Part shown: positions 45,129 through 57,471 of the stretch, in pieces | Position numbering within the stretch: position 1 is the stretch's first letter | Layout: each line of letters begins with the position of its first letter | Assembly (NCBI GenBank): GCA_019426215.1 | Contig: CM033395.1 | Location: 15,118,569 to 15,182,568 of the forward strand | Direction: 5' to 3' | Length of the DNA: 64,000 nucleotides | Origin: Buddleja alternifolia | Lineage: Eukaryota > Streptophyta > Magnoliopsida > Lamiales > Scrophulariaceae | Notes under the pieces: model-generated | What the model was told of the DNA's origin: nothing | Databases searched by the model: none | Seen by the model: only the letters and a program-made list of their open reading frames with translations | Position numbers and translations under genes: made by a program

Positions 45129-47990
45129 GCTATTAAGACCCGGAATTATTATTATGAAGGAAAAGGCAACGCATTGAACAAGCGACAAAAACACGTGGCT
45201 TTATAGACTAAGTGACATGTGGCGTCATGGATTAACAATTAGGATGATGCTATTCTTAGGAAAGAGACTAAGAAACAAACTAAATATCGCCCCTAGTCAT
45301 GTTCCTGACATTTGAATTTCTGGTTGAAATTTGATATGCCAAATTAAGTAAAGGTCCTTCAACAACCTCGTATTTACTACGTTGTATGATCCTAAGAGGG
45401 TTCGTTTACGATGATACGAAGTAAGGTTTACATATGGGCCCCTAATATAGTAATATTTGCATTACACTCCAAGATCCGCGTGTTTTTACTGATTCGGGTC
45501 TGGTCGACCCATGACTCAACCCTACGATGTTCGATCAAGAACTTCTGCTAAGTACACGTGCAAGACATCCAGTTGAGATGTCCCATCTGTTATTCACTTC
45601 ATAGTACAGAGTAGAAACTTTATAAATACCGCCATTTATTGAGTTTCACGGACGGACAATCTGAGCAATAAATACTACTAGGTACACTTCGTATTGTTCA
45701 CGATAGTCTATAGACCAGAGAGTGCGATCCTATATTACAAATACGAGATATACTTATAATACGAATCATCGATATCTTAACTAATACACCTGAACTACGT
45801 TTAGACTTGATCCCTTTGAGGTACGTAGGCAGCTTAGTCAAACCCAAGTGCAGTCTATACTCTTGATAGCACGTCATCCGGCTGGTATCTGGGGTTATCT
45901 TGATTGAAATAGTGCGAGGTAAAATTCGACCTAGATCAGTTGGCGACGTCTTTGGGAAACTACTTGAAGGTCGTTGAATTCAACTTAAGAGATGGAATGA
46001 GAGAATCAAAAAGAGAAGCATGTCGTATTGAAAAGTCCTTGTCAGCTACTGATAAGGGCTCTTCACCGCCGAGGGAAGTGGGGGATCCCAGTGAAGGAAG
46101 GATAGTATTGACAAGAGGAGAGTTGGATAAGTTGATACAAGATCGGGTGGATAAGGTATTGAGTCGGGTCATGGCATCAATGCTGGCGACTCTGAATGTC
46201 AAGTGGGTGCCTGTAACGCCTTTGGCACCTAAAGGACTTTTTCAAGACCCGGAGGGAACGACCCCGGAGCCTAAGAAAAAGGGTGAAACCGTGGCAGGGG
46301 CGCTATCAGATGAAGAGGTGGATAGTAGAGCGAAAATGCGATGGGAGATTCGTCGAGGGAAGCAGCCTATTCAGGAAGAGAGGGAGAAGCAGGCCTTGTC
46401 GAGGGCGGAGATAGGTGATATGTACGAGAAGTTAGACAAGTGAGCCGTAGACCGGAAGTTCCCAGACCAAGGTTTAGGCCAGTCTTAGCCTTAATGGCCA
46501 GGAATTCCTCATTTTGTGAGAGTATCATATCTGAGGAGCCCCCGAGCTCGTTCAAAGCCCCACTCTTGCCTACTTACAATGGAACGAACGCCACGAGGCC
46601 GCATTTGACGACGTTTGAGCTCTTAATGTCATTGTACCATCAGTCGAATGCGGTGAATGCCAAGGTCTTTGTGACAACATTGGTTGGGCGTGCATAAGAT
46701 TGGTTCACTAGCCAGCTCCCTGGTACGATAGTGTCGTATGAGCAATTGGTTAAGAGACTTGAGAATCATTTTACTACGAACAAAAAAGCCAAGAAGTTTG
46801 TATCTTTTATGCTGGGGTTTAAGCAGGGTCATACGGAGAGTCTAAGGGAATTTGTGCATCGTTTAAATTAGGAGGTTTTAAAGATACCCGAGTTGACTCA
46901 TGACCTTATAGTGACATTTCTTTGTTGGCCTTGAAGAAAGGTACGTTGGCGTCCGCTCTTGCTCGGCGTGCGCCGAGGGATCAGGAGGAATTGATGCAGC
47001 TGGAAGAGTAGTGCATAAATAAGGAAGAGATGAATCTATCAAAAGATTTTGAGGCTGTTCAGCCCATGAACAATCGAAAAGATCGAAAAGAAAACAATAG
47101 CAATTGGTAGGAAGGGTCGAGGTCAGGCAAATCAGGCAAGAACCATGAAATACCCCGTCGATACGCAAAATACGAGCAATACACGCCATTAAACATATTC
47201 AAAGGAAGGGTGTTGATGGTTGCACAACACATGAACTTTATTCAATGGCCAAAACCGCTGAAAGCGGATTCAGCGGAGCCTAAAAAGCCCAAACAAATAT
47301 TGTCAATTTCATAAAGACAAGGGGTATGACACTGAAGATCAACTGAAGGACGAGATTGAACTGTTGATAAAAGATGGATTTTTGAATGATTTTATTGACC
47401 ACACTCTGGCGGAAGTAAGAGCCCACGAGGCTAACCACACAAAAGAGGTAAGACAATCACGAAGTAGATCGCAGGATCGACCAAGAATCAAGGGGATGAT
47501 GACCGACACCATGATTATCGAGGACATAATAATTGTACTTATGATAGACCCCGAAATGATGAATATCGTTGGAATGACAATTATCGAAGGAACGACTACA
47601 AAAGAGAAAATGATATTATCGACGCGATGATCGTCAAAAGGGTGTTGAACCTGCTAACCTGGCTAATTGAGGGAAATACATACTATTGCAAGTGGACCGA
47701 GTAGGGGAAATTCCTCCAGTCCAAGAAAGCGAAATAAGAGGGAAATGCGTGGCAATCACTTTCGTCAGGAGCCTACGGGGGTCTTGTCTGTACAAAAAAC
47801 TGACTAACCAATAGTTTTTGATGATAGAGATTACGAGGGCATGATTGTCCTACATAAAGACCCGATGGTGAAAACAATGGATGTGGCAAACTTTGCAGTG
47901 CATAAGGTTTTGGTTGACCCTTGAAGTTTGGAAGATATCATTTTTTGGGATGTACTGCAGAAGATGGACTTGGGGAAGGTGAATCTATGA
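45129..47990 (+). mobile_element. Decayed Tat/Ogre-type Ty3/gypsy fragment (LTR end, PBS, gag)
   Basis: An LTR-like region ends GACCTAGATCA at 45938 and is followed by TTGGCGACGTCTTTGGGAA, matching the TTGGCGCCGTCTGTGGGAA type of PBS seen in Tat/Ogre elements (two or so mismatches). Gag follows in broken frames. No 3' LTR, protease or pol is found, because copia sequence starts at about 48000. The LTR start is uncertain. Confidence 0.8.
45990..47640 (+). pseudogene. Gypsy gag remnant
   Basis: The first part is open to 46443 (GRIVLTRGELDKLIQDRVDK, RRGKQPIQEE). In a second frame it continues PPSSFKAPLLPTYNGTNATR and LMSLYHQSNAVNAKVFVTTL. After a stop come DWFTSQLPGTIVSYEQLV, RLENHFTTNKKAKKFVS and LGFKQGHTESLREFVHRLN, the core of the Retrotrans_gag domain. 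Downstream traces of a zinc-knuckle-adjacent segment (HKDKG then DEIELLIKDGFLNDFI) are seen. Stops at about 46696, 46869 and 47129 and several frameshifts make it dead. The apparent frame start at 45940 uses the PBS itself and is not a real start. Confidence 0.85.
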
Positions 47991-47999
47991 ACGGTAAAC

Positions 48000-49800
48000 A
48001 CCCCTCTTATGCCATGATCAAATCTATTAGAATTCTGCTAGCCATAGCTGCAAACTTAGATTATGAAATCTAGCAAATGAATGTGAAGACCGCATTTCTA
48101 AATGGATATCTCGAGGAGGACATTTATATGCAACAACCCAGGGCCTCATATCCGAAGTGGATTCTCATAAAGTTTGCAAACTTAATAGGTCCATCTATGG
48201 ACTGAAGCTAGCCTCTCGGAGCTGGAATCTAAGGTTCGATGAAGAAGCAAAGAAATATGGCTTCATCATGAATGAAAACGAACCATGTGTCTACAAAAAG
48301 GTCAGTGGGAGTAAGTTGACATTCCTGGTTCTATATGTAGATAGCATACTACTTATAGGGAATGACATAAGCTTATTGACCTCAGTCAAGACATGGCTCT
48401 CAAGCATGTTCTCTGTGAAAGACTTGGGAAAAACAACCTATATCCTGGGAATTTGCCTATATAGAGATAGAGCGAATAAATAATAGGTCTCACCCAAGCG
48501 CTCTACCTAGAGAAAGTCCTTAAGATATATGAAGTGCATAACTCTAACGGAGGACTTTTGCACATGAGACATGGTATTCATCCTTCCAAGTCTATGAGTC
48601 CTAAAATGGACAAGGATAGAATGGAAATGAGAAATACACCCTATGCATCGGCAGTAGGAAGTCTCACGTACGCGATGTTGTGCACGAGACCAGATCTGGC
48701 ACATGATGTGAGCATGGTCAGTAGGTTTCAAGCAAACCCAGGGGAGCCGCACTGGACAGCGGTGAACTGTATCTTAAAGTACTTAAGAAGAACTAAAGAT
48801 ATGCTATTAATATATGGAAATGGAGAATTGAAGGTGGATGGTGCAGATTTTCAATCTGATTCGGATGACCTCAACTCCACCTCTGGGTACATATTCACGC
48901 TCAATGGTAGAGCAGTGTCTTGGAAAAGTTCCAAGCAAAGCATAACTGCTGATTTCACAATGTAGGTAGAATATGTGGCCGCCTCTAAAGCAGCAAAAGA
49001 AGCTGTTTGGATGAGAAAGTTTATAGCCGAACTTCAAGTGGTTCCTAGCGTGAAAATGTTGTTGCCACTTTGGTGTGACAACAACGGAGCAATTGTGCAA
49101 GCTAAAGAACCAAGGTCTCACCACAAATCTTTACACCTGGTGAGGAAATATCATATAATACGAGAATTCGTTGGAAGAGGCGATATCACCGTGCAGAAAA
49201 TAGCCTCAGCAGAAAACGTGGTTGACCCACTCACCAAGCCATTATCAGAGGCGGTGCTAGATAAACATTTTGAGAAGATGGGCATCAAATACCATAGCGA
49301 TTAATGTTAAGTGCAAGTGGGAGATTGTGAGGTGTATGCCTTCAATGCCTGCGAGGAATTAGATCGAGTAGGGTTTTGATAAGTTATTTGTACAAACTAT
49401 TTATCGTTTCTATTTATAGAATAAAGGTTTTGATTTTGTTCATATAAATCTAATGACATTTAAATGAGTTGAACAAAAGTACATGAGATTTGAAGATAGA
49501 CTTTCCACCTCTTATGGAAAAGAGGAGGCACTAGAGAGTCAAGTACTTAATCTTTTAAACCGGGAGTTCGTGAGTTAAGAAATTTTAATTGGGCATTAAA
49601 AGTCAACTCGTATGACACCTTCTTTGACAAGGAAGTGCCAGTCGTGCACTGATTAGATAGTGGGAGCTGGTATCATGAATATGATTAATGGAATTAACAT
49701 ATTTGAACTCGACTAGCATTAATTCAATCACATGAGTATTTACTATTTGACAGTCAATGATTGAGATTAAGATTGTGATAGTATGTGTGAGCTTTAGACC
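48000..49800 (+). mobile_element. Third decayed Ty1/copia fragment (RT to 3' LTR)
   Basis: Begins abruptly in RT (MIKSIRILLAIAANLDYEI) after the gypsy gag remnant, runs to RNase H (ending GIKYHSD at 49304), then the purine tract GCAAGTGGGAGAT and an LTR beginning TGTGAGGTGTATGCC at 49326. Same family as 34950-38850. LTR right end not defined. Confidence 0.8.
48010..49304 (+). pseudogene. Copia RT-RNase H remnant
   Basis: Pieces: VKTAFLNGYLEEDIYMQQP, HKVCKLNRSIYGLKLASRSW, FLVLYVDSILLIGND, PYASAVGSLTYAMLCTRPDL, STSGYIFTLNGRAVSWKSSK, AAKEAVWMRKFIAELQ, LWCDNNGAIVQAKE and KYHIIREFVGRGDITVQKIA. The RT catalytic YVDD reads YVDS. Stops at about 48073, 48481 and 48963 break it. It is less decayed than its relative at 35000-36773. 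Confidence 0.87.
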
Positions 49801-50407
49801 TGAGGAACTATAAAGCATGGACACTCCGAAAATTACCCTCGGGCGGTGTCGGGCGTGTGTCGGATACGACACTCCCCCGACACGCCTTCTTCACGTGTTG
49901 AACACAGCTAATATGTGTCCATGGAAAAAAAATAAAAAAGCAATTCGCACACTGTATCAGACACGACCAAATGGGTGTCCAACACGCTGATGACATGGTT
50001 GACAGTTTTCCTAAGAAATTGAATAAGTGTGGGGTTCAAATTGTAAATAGAAAAACTTCAAATATCCTAATTCTAATTCTTGAGCATTTGATACTTTGAT
50101 TGTATTTGTAATTGCTTTGTAATTTGTGGCTGTTTGTATTTTTGTTTTACATTAGTTATTGACTTATTGTTGATAAGTAGTTGAAGTTTCAAACATATAG
50201 GCCTTGTTTGTTTGTGTTTTCAAACTGCTTTTTCCAAAATACATACTTTACATTGTTTTTAACTGAAAATATTCTCATTTTCATTCTCATTTTTACGTTC
50301 TCAATAAATTCCAATAATTTCTTTAAAATTATATTTCATATCACTCATCTCACAATTTCTTTTTATCACTTTTCTCTCTCATCTCCTTTTAATTTTTTAA
50401 ACATTTC
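49800..50407. other. Repeat remnants, no gene
   Basis: Contains CpG-rich GTGTCGGGCGTGTGTCGGAT and ACACTCCCCCGACACGCC (about 49838-49884) with further GTGTCC/GACACG repeats to 49990, resembling a degraded DNA-transposon end. GGCCTTGTTTGTTTGTG at about 50202 looks like a MITE end. The partner ends are not identifiable, and the region is cut at 50408 by the SIRE-type LTR. Confidence 0.45.
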
Positions 50408-51923
50408 TGGTGGTCCCAAGTGGCATACGAAAGGGTCTAGAAGGGGGGGGGGGGTTGAATAGACCCTTAAGTCTTTTTCAACTTCAAAAATTTTGTATCA
50501 CTTTTAAAGATTTGAACGCTTAGAAGGCTGAGCGCTTGGGTCAGGCGCTCCAGTAACGATAACTTAGACTTAGTGATTTTAGAAATTTACCAAAGTAGGG
50601 TAATGCTTAGATCACTTAATCAGGGTTAGCACAGCGGAAATGATTTTTAGCGTTCGATTGGTTAATTAATCGCTTTGCAATTTTACTTGTCTTTTTCAGA
50701 ATGAATGATGTAATATGAAAATAAGATAATAAAGTATGAATGACACAAGATATATAAGGTTCACTGTGTGATGTAATTCCAGCTACGTCCTTCTTCTCCT
50801 TTTTCACTTGAAGGAAATTACTAGGATGATTATCAAAGAATCACATAGAATCTTCTACAAGATAGTAAAGGATGAAAAAGATCTCGGACTCCTTGATCAC
50901 ACAGACTTCATCACTAATGAAGATCGTCTTCTACAAGCTTCTCTCACTTAGAAATACTACCTGTAAGGGGTTTCAACTTCTTTCTCACTCAGATGAAAGG
51001 TTGAAGGTTTATCACAAGGTTTTGTTTGTTTTTGGAAAGATCAAACAACTTGGAATATCTCAATAGGAGTTTTGGTTTCTTCTTTGGAAGAGGTTTGAGA
51101 TATTTGTGACTGTCTGGAATGTAGATAAAAAACTTGAAAGATTTGGCTATGGAGTTTCTAAGCCTTTTTTTTTTCAGCAAGTTTTTTCTTGTGTCTCTAC
51201 GTAATTTTCTCTTGTAAATATTATGTACCATACTTTTGGGGTTTGCTGAGGGTAAGGTATTTATAGGCAATTCTAGGGATTTGTCTGTTGGACACATGTA
51301 GGAAAGTGCCTCTCACGCGGCGCGTGATTATACCTAAACTCTGACATTCCTGAAAATCTGCTGGCACCGATTGGATGGGAGCAACTATAAACTCTGAAGT
51401 TCTGATAGTCTAGTCAAAAGGTGGCTTGTCCACAAGTCACAGTGGCTTATCACATTTAATGCTCTTATCAGGCATTTAATGCATTTGAATTTATTTCCCG
51501 TTCGAAATAAATGTTCGTTGAATGATTGCATTTAAGTCCTTCATGACTTGAGGATTTAATTCAGGTGAATCTGACATCGGATCGCTAGAATGATTTGAGA
51601 GCTTGATTCATAAATCCTGAAATGAGGTCTTTTAGCGTTTGACAGACGCTAAGAAACAAATCTTCATCTTCAATTGACTTTAGACGCTGATCTTCAACTT
51701 CTTCTCTAATAGACTCACCTAGAATTCTATTAGCGATTCAGTATCTAATACTTAGTCTAAAATCTACAAAGATAAAAATTACAAGCCTAAATAAAATAAT
51801 AATTACAAACTTTCAAACGCTTAAACAATGATCTATGAAAACATAAACTTACATTTTATTTGGGATCTAACATTGAATCCTATCTTGTCATCATCAAAAC
51901 ATCTAACATGAAATTTCCTAACA
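50408..51923 (-). repeat. 3' LTR of SIRE-type element
   Basis: 1516 bp. In element orientation it begins TGTTAGGAAATTTCATG and ends GGGACCACCA. It contains a TATA motif CCTATAAATACC (minus, about 51258-51270). A run of 12 C in element sense (G on +, 50443-50454) lies near the LTR end; the other LTR has the same run. Confidence 0.95.
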
Positions 51924-51938
51924 ATTTCCCCGTTTTTG
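51924..51938 (-). other. Polypurine tract
   Basis: On the minus strand, AAAAACGGGGAAAT directly precedes the LTR start TGTTAGG. Confidence 0.85.
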
Positions 51939-52183
51939 ATGATGTCAAGACTTTTAACTCTTATAACTCTTTTATAATTTAAGAGTTACTTAAAAAAAAG
52001 CCCAAATGAATTATAAGTTAGCGTTTAAAAAGTTAGTAAGGTTAGCTAACGTTAGATTAGCTTCAACAAGATGTTTCAGCGATAAATCATTCATATATTG
52101 AAAGAATAAGCATACATGATTTATACTGAAAGTAATATAATAAAAGCGACAACAGAAATACAAATATAAAAAGAAGAATTCAT

Positions 52184-55100
52184 TCACTTTTTCTGTCGCT
52201 TTGCTCTTTCTTTGCCTTGGAGAACTTCTAGCGCTAAGTCCAACAAGAGATGATCAATGTCGATCATTGTCGTATGTTGAACTTCATCGTAACCATGCTT
52301 ATGAAGTCTAGCGCTTTCATTAAGTTCTAACAACCTTTCTGTCCATTCTCTTGGCGAAATTCCAAGCTCACGAATTAAATCGTGATGATATCTTTTCTTG
52401 GATCTTTTGATGGTTTCCAATTGATAGGTCGTCTTAGCGGACCGGCATACGGATGAAATCCCATACTTTCCAAGAACTCAACGTCTAATTCCGGAAGCGG
52501 ATACTTTCCTAGATAATATCTTGGCTTTCTCTTCTTGGTTAGCATCTTCTTGATGCTTACTAACTCTTCAAACATTGATCGCCAATGTTTATTATCTGTT
52601 TTGGAAATTGCTTTGGACGCTTGATGCTTTTCTGTATTTTCCCCCTTCTTGGCATCATCAAGAGAGGTTTTCAACTCAGCGACTTCTCTTTGCAAGAGTC
52701 GAACTTCGTCAACTAGGAGAGCAACTTGTTGAGCGACGCTTTGAGCAGCGACATCGATCGACATATGTCTCTCAGCATTAGCCGAAGCGCTCTGGACTAA
52801 GTGACAGTTGAATTCGGAGGAGAGTTCAGCGACAAGTGGTGATATGCTGTTCATGATTGTGATAGTGCTTTTATTGGAAGCGTTTGCAATATCACGGCTT
52901 CGCGTATCAGATATTATGCGGATTTATCTATCAGCAACCTCAAAGATCTTGGAGCAGGAACCTTCAATGTTTGTGAGCGAGTTCCGTACTGCCTGTTTGA
53001 AATTTGTAGCGTCTGAATCACTCTCTGAATCCGAATCGGAAGAAGGACGCTCAAGAGACAGAATGAGTCCGTAAGAGCTAGAAATTGCAGCCTTGCCTTT
53101 GGATTTATCTCGGATAAATGGCTCGTCAGGCTTTTGAGAAATTTCAGCGTCCACTTCTTCAATCGCTTGATCCATGATTGGATCTGCAATCGCTGGGGGC
53201 TCAACCACTGGGGCGCTAGAAGGATTTGGCAAAGAGGCCTCAGAAATCAGAGCGACTTCCTCAGTAGGAGCACTTGCTTCTTCAATTATTTGGATTGGGG
53301 AAGAAGGATTTTCAATAGCAATGACCCAGAGTGGGCCAAGTGCTTCCATCACATGCCTTGGACTGATGAGGCTTGATTGCGGAATAAAGAAGATAGTGTC
53401 TGCGCGCTCGTCTGTACAAAGTGCAAGTTGCACATCTTCCGGCAATTCTATTCCTGAAGTATAACATCTGAAAAAGTCCAGAATAAAAGGCATCAGCGCT
53501 TGAGCTGCTGCTAGATCCACTGGCCTTATCAGCGAAATCATCTTGGCCAACTGAATATTCTTTTCAGAGAAGAGCACAGGGTGAAGATTGTAACCTCTGA
53601 AATCGCTTAACCCTGAATAGTGATTAAAGGAGATGTCCAGCGCTTGGGCATTCTCAATCATTGCTCTCATGTCTCTGTGGAAAACAGCAAACTCAACGTG
53701 TTCATTTGAAACATCAACACGAATTTGACTTTGGCCGGGAAGAAGCGGTTGTTTGCTGGAGGAGGCTTCTTCGTTCAAATCGGGAAAGATGCGCTGAACA
53801 AACGCTTGACGAGGATGCAAGATGTAGCGTCCACCTTGGCTGAATAAAGCTAGTTGCTGGCGAATGTAGGTTTCTATTGGTTGCCTATAGCGTGGTAAGT
53901 CGCTGACATTGCCTGCAATGTGCTTACGCTGTTGAAGCAAAAAGGTCGCAAGTCCTCGGCGTCTGTATTCAATTCCAAATTCAAAGAGAAATGGATATCT
54001 CACGAGTTCTTCAAGAGTATAGAAATGTAGAATGAACTCTTCAACCCACCTGGCTGTATCCATCATCCATCGCTTGCCAAGCTTTTCAGCTTTCTTTGGT
54101 TCTTTTCTAGCGGCAAGGAATTTCTCGAAGCGGGTAGTTTCTTCATCGTAATCCTCAGCCCATAGTCTGGCAAGATATTCTCGGGCTTCATCTTCTATCC
54201 ACGAATTAACACAATTTGGACGCTCAGCAACTGCTGGTCCTTTTCCTTTCCAAAGCTTGAGTGGATTAGGAGAGAGGGCATTCTGAGGAGAGTTGACGAC
54301 TTTGGGGAGAGCCGAATATCCTATTTTGTTTAGATCTTCCTCATCAGGATTTTTGTTCCAATTGCCCATGTGGGGATTTTTGAAGACAATCTTGCTGGCT
54401 CGAAGAGGATAAAAGGATTCGTCTGAGTGACCAATGAAATTAAACCGTTCTTGATCAAAATCTGCTCTATTAAACACTGGTCGACGAATATATTCAAGGC
54501 GAGATTGGAGTCGCTCCAAGCTGTAGAGTCCTAAATCGGCAAAATGCTCAAAGAATTCGAACTTTTGAGAGTTGGAAAGATCAGGCCGATGGAGAGTTGT
54601 TGAAAAGAGATTTCGAGCTCTGCAAGCGTCTGAGTGTCTCGTTCTCTAGCGGCATAATAAAATTCAAGATCAGGAGAATATCCGCGAGGAAAGAAATCGA
54701 TGACACGAGGAGGAGATCCTATTGGAGTAGGAACAAGAGCAATTGCTTCTATTGGGATGGGGGCCACTTCTATCGACCTCTCAGCATTGACAGTCGCTTC
54801 ACTAGCTGAAGATGTTTCAGCATCTGGAAGGACTTGAGATGCTTCTTTTGCAATATCCACAACAGTTTCCATATCCACATCTACTTCAATGGGAACCTCT
54901 GAGGGTGGAAGTGCATCAGCGTCTGGTGCATCTTGAGCTGATACATATAAGCGTTTGAGAAAAGCAAGCAAAATTTCTACTAAGTAGAAATTACAAAGAA
55001 AAGACTGAAACGCTTACCCTGAGGATTATCATCGACTGACGTAGTCGCTTGATCTGTTTCTATATTAGGGACAAGTTCCTCAGGCTCCGAGACTTCTTCT

Positions 55101-56572
55101 TCTAATTCTAAATCGAGAAAAGAAGTTAAAGGATTAGCACGAATGGGAATACGTAATTCTTCAAGAGTGTTGAGAACAGTCTGAATATTCGCTTCACATT
55201 GCGCTGAAAGAGTTTTTATCCTAGCGTTAGAGACTTAGAAACTAACGAGGAAAGGATAGACTAATTTGCTTAGCAAATACTTACCCTGAACATTAGAAAG
55301 CCTCTCAGATTGAGTAGCGGCTTGAGGATCTGAGCTGATTTCGGGAACAGCGTCAGAGGGAGGAACGCTTACTGACTCTCCAGGCGCTGGATTTGGTGAA
55401 GCGCTTATAGACGCAACTAGAGTAGAGAGAGGAGTACGCCTTCAAGCAAGCGGTACTTCTTCTGCTACTTCTTCCTCTTCTTCGGGAACAAAGAAGATAA
55501 ACGCCGGAAGGGGAGAGGGAGATTTAGGAAAAGGAAAAGGAGAAGGAGTATTTTGTTTCTTCTTGGACTCCGGCTTCTGCTTCTTCTTGGCAGGCTCTGG
55601 CTTTTGCTTTTTGGCTGACTGGGCTGGTTCAGCGACTTTGAGAACGATTTTTCTTTTTGGTCGCTTAACCACCACTTCTTCTTCAGACGAGGACAATGGT
55701 GAAGAGGAAGACGCTTGGTCTTCATCATCGCTGCGAACAACTCCTTTTTCTTGAAGTCGCTCACGCTTCTCCTTGGGAACCGCTGCACCACCATGCCTTT
55801 TTGGTCTGAGCAGCTCGCTAATTATCTTTTTTCCATAGAACTTGAGCGCTGGGATCTTCTTTCCAGCGGAAGTTGTAAAACCGCAAGCACTTAAAATTCT
55901 ACTTAACACAATCCCATAAGGCTTGGGATTAACTGACTTGGTCATCGCTGCCTTAAAGCGATTAAAAACATAGAGAGACCAATTAATCTTTAATTTGGTC
56001 AGAATGGCCACCATCATCTTGTACTGAATGTTTGTAACTTTATCGAATGTCCCTTTTCTGCATTCGATCATCTTGGCGCAAATATCAGCGAGAATGACAT
56101 ATTCTCCCTTCATGTCGTTCTTCTTGAAGTTTGGCTCATATGCAGCTTCGACTTCATCTTTCTTGATCAACTCCCAGACTTTAGTAGCATCACCGAGAGT
56201 AACAAGTTCTACTTCACCACCATCATTGGGTAAGTTCAACATGGAAGATAACAGTGAAGGAGTGAGAACAAAGGTCTCACGAGCAAAAGGGAAGACCCAG
56301 GAAATAGAGTTTCCGTCATCAGAAATTTGAGCATTGTTGAAGAAATAGAGAGATTCTTCTTCAAAGTAGTTAAAAACGGTGGTAATCATATCTCTCAAAC
56401 TAGATTCTTGAACGAGTGGAAGAACCGTTCGAAGAGGGAAGTTCTGGTTATCAAACAAGTAGTCCCAGTTAACAAGAAATTCGGCGTTAACCGTGACTGG
56501 TTTTTCAGGGCGGGAAGTTTTTTCGGCAGCAGACTTGGATGATTTGGAAGATTTTGAAGCTTTGGGTGCCAT
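52184..56572 (-). pseudogene. Extra multi-exon coding block downstream of pol (env-position ORF), broken
   Basis: Begins MAPKASKSSKSSKSAAEK at 56572. Exon 56572-55285, intron 55284-55204 (81 bp), exon 55203-55018, intron 55017-54938 (80 bp), then exon from 54937. Both introns are GT-AG and phase 1, and removing them keeps one frame. The N-terminal part is globular-looking (LVNWDYLFDNQNFPLRTV, FARETFVLTPSLLSSMLNLP), followed by a Lys/Pro/Glu-rich tail. The later part includes a long segment (RLQSRLEYIRRPVF to IFEVADR) and a probable coiled coil (QQVALLVDEVRLLQREVAEL). Breaks: TGA at 55444-55442, a frameshift near 54600, TAA at 52926-52924, and a frameshift near 52400. No signal peptide or membrane segment is evident, so an envelope role is not supported. 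The domain is unassigned. Confidence 0.75.
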
Positions 56573-57471
56573 TGCTGAAAGTTTGAAGCTTTTGAAAGAA
56601 AGAGACTTTTGCCTTGAAAGAGATGAAAATTTTACAGCAGAGAGAGAGAGTTTGGAAGTGATAAAGTCTGACTGTAAAAGCTTTGAAGAATATAAATAGA
56701 GGCAAAAATAACTCCTCAGTTGCTTAGATGACTGCCACGTGTGATATCATCGAATTTTTTTAAAAAAATGAACAGTTAAAATGTTTGAATCTGAGCCGTT
56801 TATGCATAAGTACGGATGTCAAAAGGTGCGGTAAAATAGGTGAACTGTTACAGAATAGAGAGTTTTTTGGGATCCGCAGTTACCCATTTATTTGAAAGAC
56901 ATTTGAAATTTTTTGAAATTTTCAGCATGAAATACACGCGCTTGATAGTACACTGAACGTACTCAGACTTATGCAGTCACTGAACCGCCTAGGTTTAGAT
57001 AGGAATCATAACCGTCAGTTTGATTTGATAGGCACATGTGGGTAGTTATCAAATCTAATCTGTTGGACTTATCCACACGTTACTTTTAGTGATGAAAACT
57101 ATGCATGATTTTTAGAGAAATTTACTAAGCGTTAAAGTGGGAATCCTTTTAATGCTTAAGTCTTTTTGAGAACAAAATTTAATTTCGTAAAGTTTGAGAT
57201 AAAGTCAATCGCTTGAATTAGTAAATGACATTTTCATTTAGAGATTGACTTTGTCATGCATAAAGATAAGCGCTAGTGACCAATGCATAAAAAAAAGTAA
57301 TTTAAAAGTCATTTTTGATCACAGTCGCTTTATGTATTGAGACAAGTACAATTTTAAAGTTCCCCCTAAAATTGATGACTTGTTTCAGATTTTTGTAAAA
57401 CGCTTTAGACATAAACTTAAGGTGCATTCCCCCTAAATTGTATGCCTATTAAGATATGATGCTTTTATGAT
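56573..57471 (-). other. Non-coding spacer between extra block and pol
   Basis: AT-rich; no frame supported. It would contain the leader of the extra block. The minus-strand sequence just upstream of its ATG is purine/AG rich (CTCTCTCTCTGCTG on + near 56640). Confidence 0.5.

Noticed and set aside
45940..45993. Start of the gypsy gag frame at 45940
   Set aside because: That frame start uses the primer-binding site and a TTG codon; a real gag start would be downstream.
49810..49995. GTGTCGGACACG-rich stretch as a named DNA transposon
   Set aside because: Only one end-like block is visible; no TSD or second terminus.
50443..50454. 12-G run as a possible G-quadruplex regulator
   Set aside because: A single homopolymer near the LTR end, present in both LTRs; length is sequencing-sensitive and no multi-tract pattern exists.
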